From Betaproteobacteria bacterium (lineage in GTDB: Bacteria; Pseudomonadota; Gammaproteobacteria; Burkholderiales; SG8-39): 6,017 nt of DNA. Shown here piece after piece: positions 5,285-6,017 of the stretch; position 1 is the stretch's first letter; each line of letters begins with the position of its first letter. The DNA lies in NCBI GenBank assembly GCA_012274205.1, contig JAAOZY010000129.1:1-6017 (forward strand), in the 5' to 3' direction. Below the pieces are notes generated by a model that made no database searches, was not told the DNA's origin, and saw only the letters and a list, made by a program, of their open reading frames with translations. A program made the translations under genes and the position numbers.

Positions 5285-6017
5285 GGGCCGCCGCGAAGGT
5301 TGGCAGCCTGGTCGAGCGCGATCCCGAGCCAGGCGGCGTTGCGGCAGACCTGGGACCGCAGCGATGCATCGTGCTCGCCGATGCCGCCGGTGAAAACCAG
5401 CGCATCCATGCCTTCGAGCGCCGCCGCGAGCGATCCGATATCGCGGCCGATGCGGTAGATGAACAGATCGATCGCCTCCCGGGCATGCGGATCCGCGCTT
5501 TGCAGCAATTCGCGCATGTCGCCGCTGACCCCGGAGACGCCGAGCAGGCCCGATTCCTCGCACATCAGGTGGGCGAGCTGTGGCAGGCTCATGCCGTAAT
5601 GGTTCAGCAGGTGGAGAATGACGCCGGGGTCCAATGCGCCGCTGCGCGTTGCCATCGGCAGGCCTTCCACGGCAGAGAAATCCGCGGCATTCGCAACGTG
5701 CTTGCGCTGATTCAATGCGCACATGCTCGCTTCGTTGCCCAGATGCGCCACGATGATCTTCTGTTCGGCCGCCGCGCCGAGAAACTGCGGCAGCACCTGC
5801 GCGATATATTCGTAGGAAAGGCCGTGAATGCCGTAGCCGTGCGCCGCGATGTCCTTCAGCGGGCCGGGCAGCGCGAGCAGGTGTGGCATCGGGGCGCCGC
5901 CGCGATAGAACGCGCTGTCGAAGCAGGCGACCTGCGCCAGTCCGGGCGTGTCTGCGGCGAGCGCGCGCATGGCCGCGAGCGAGCCCGCCAGCCCGGGCGG
6001 GTCCAGCGGCAGCAGCG
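5278..6017 (-). CDS. ackA: Acetate kinase, 5'-partial and frameshifted near C-terminus
   Basis: Acetate kinase interconverts acetate plus ATP and acetyl-phosphate plus ADP in the cytoplasm, feeding Pta, encoded next in the operon. About 245 residues of the C-terminal part are in view; the N-terminus lies beyond the right edge, and the Met codon at 5970 is internal. Family landmarks are CFDSAFY (centred near 5919), YGIHGLSYEYI (near 5820), VAHLGNEAS (near 5740), the MATRSG motif with its conserved Arg codon at 5646-5644, and VFTGGIGEHD (near 5380). The frame ends prematurely with GGPG and TAA at 5280-5278. The normal ending lies in another frame at 5284-5177, so one base seems missing from the CCCC run at 5287-5284. 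If this is genuine, the protein lacks about 35 residues, including a catalytic Glu motif, and is probably inactive. A sequencing or assembly error in the homopolymer is at least as likely. Confidence 0.88.
   Translation of the reverse strand, partial: LLPLDPPGLAGSLAAMRALAADTPGLAQVACFDSAFYRGGAPMPHLLALPGPLKDIAAHGYGIHGLSYEYIAQVLPQFLGAAAEQKIIVAHLGNEASMCALNQRKHVANAADFSAVEGLPMATRSGALDPGVILHLLNHYGMSLPQLAHLMCEESGLLGVSGVSGDMRELLQSADPHAREAIDLFIYRIGRDIGSLAAALEGMDALVFTGGIGEHDASLRSQVCRNAAWLGIALDQAANLRGGPG

Noticed and set aside
5187..5722. Overlapping minus-strand open frames of 99 and 181 residues in the ackA region
   Set aside because: The 99-residue frame and the upstream part of the 181-residue frame are Arg-rich shadows of ackA. 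Only the last 35 codons of the longer one (5284-5177) are real, as the displaced acetate kinase C-terminus.

Overview
The window is high-GC bacterial DNA (about two thirds G+C by eye) with tightly packed, ordinary-looking chromosomal genes. The set comprises an Hsp15-type S4 protein, a short citrate synthase, a proteobacterial-style acetate kinase and phosphate acetyltransferase, and a SulP transporter. Together they suggest a proteobacterium, most likely beta or gamma. That placement is inferred from protein style and is not proven.

Layout, left to right. Positions 1-81 hold a compact noncoding element: a perfect 12-bp inverted repeat encloses three smaller hairpins. It sits just beyond a small hairpin-plus-T-run terminator (84-106) that serves the first gene. 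That gene (2316-106, minus) encodes a 736-residue SulP anion transporter fused to a STAS domain and a C-terminal cyclic-nucleotide-binding-like domain; it starts with TTG behind a strong Shine-Dalgarno. A 166-nt divergent spacer with two hairpin-forming palindromes separates it from hslR (2483-2881, plus). After a 140-nt spacer with an extended -10 promoter candidate comes a 380-residue citrate synthase (3022-4164, plus). It converges, across only 39 nt, on a minus-strand ackA-pta pair: pta (5190-4204), preceded by ackA, which runs off the right edge.

Functionally, the right half is acetyl-CoA metabolism. Acetate kinase and phosphate acetyltransferase interconvert acetate, acetyl-phosphate and acetyl-CoA, and citrate synthase condenses acetyl-CoA with oxaloacetate (or propionyl-CoA, if it is a methylcitrate synthase). 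The transporter and hslR have no evident metabolic link to these genes.

The points most worth a second look are four. The ackA reading frame is broken by an apparent missing C in a CCCC run, which displaces its conserved C-terminus. The cloverleaf-like element lies at the left edge. The transporter carries a ligand-binding fusion. The phosphate acetyltransferase departs from family residues at several arginine positions. I found no CRISPR array, phage gene, insertion sequence, tRNA or rRNA, and no clearly new multi-gene system.
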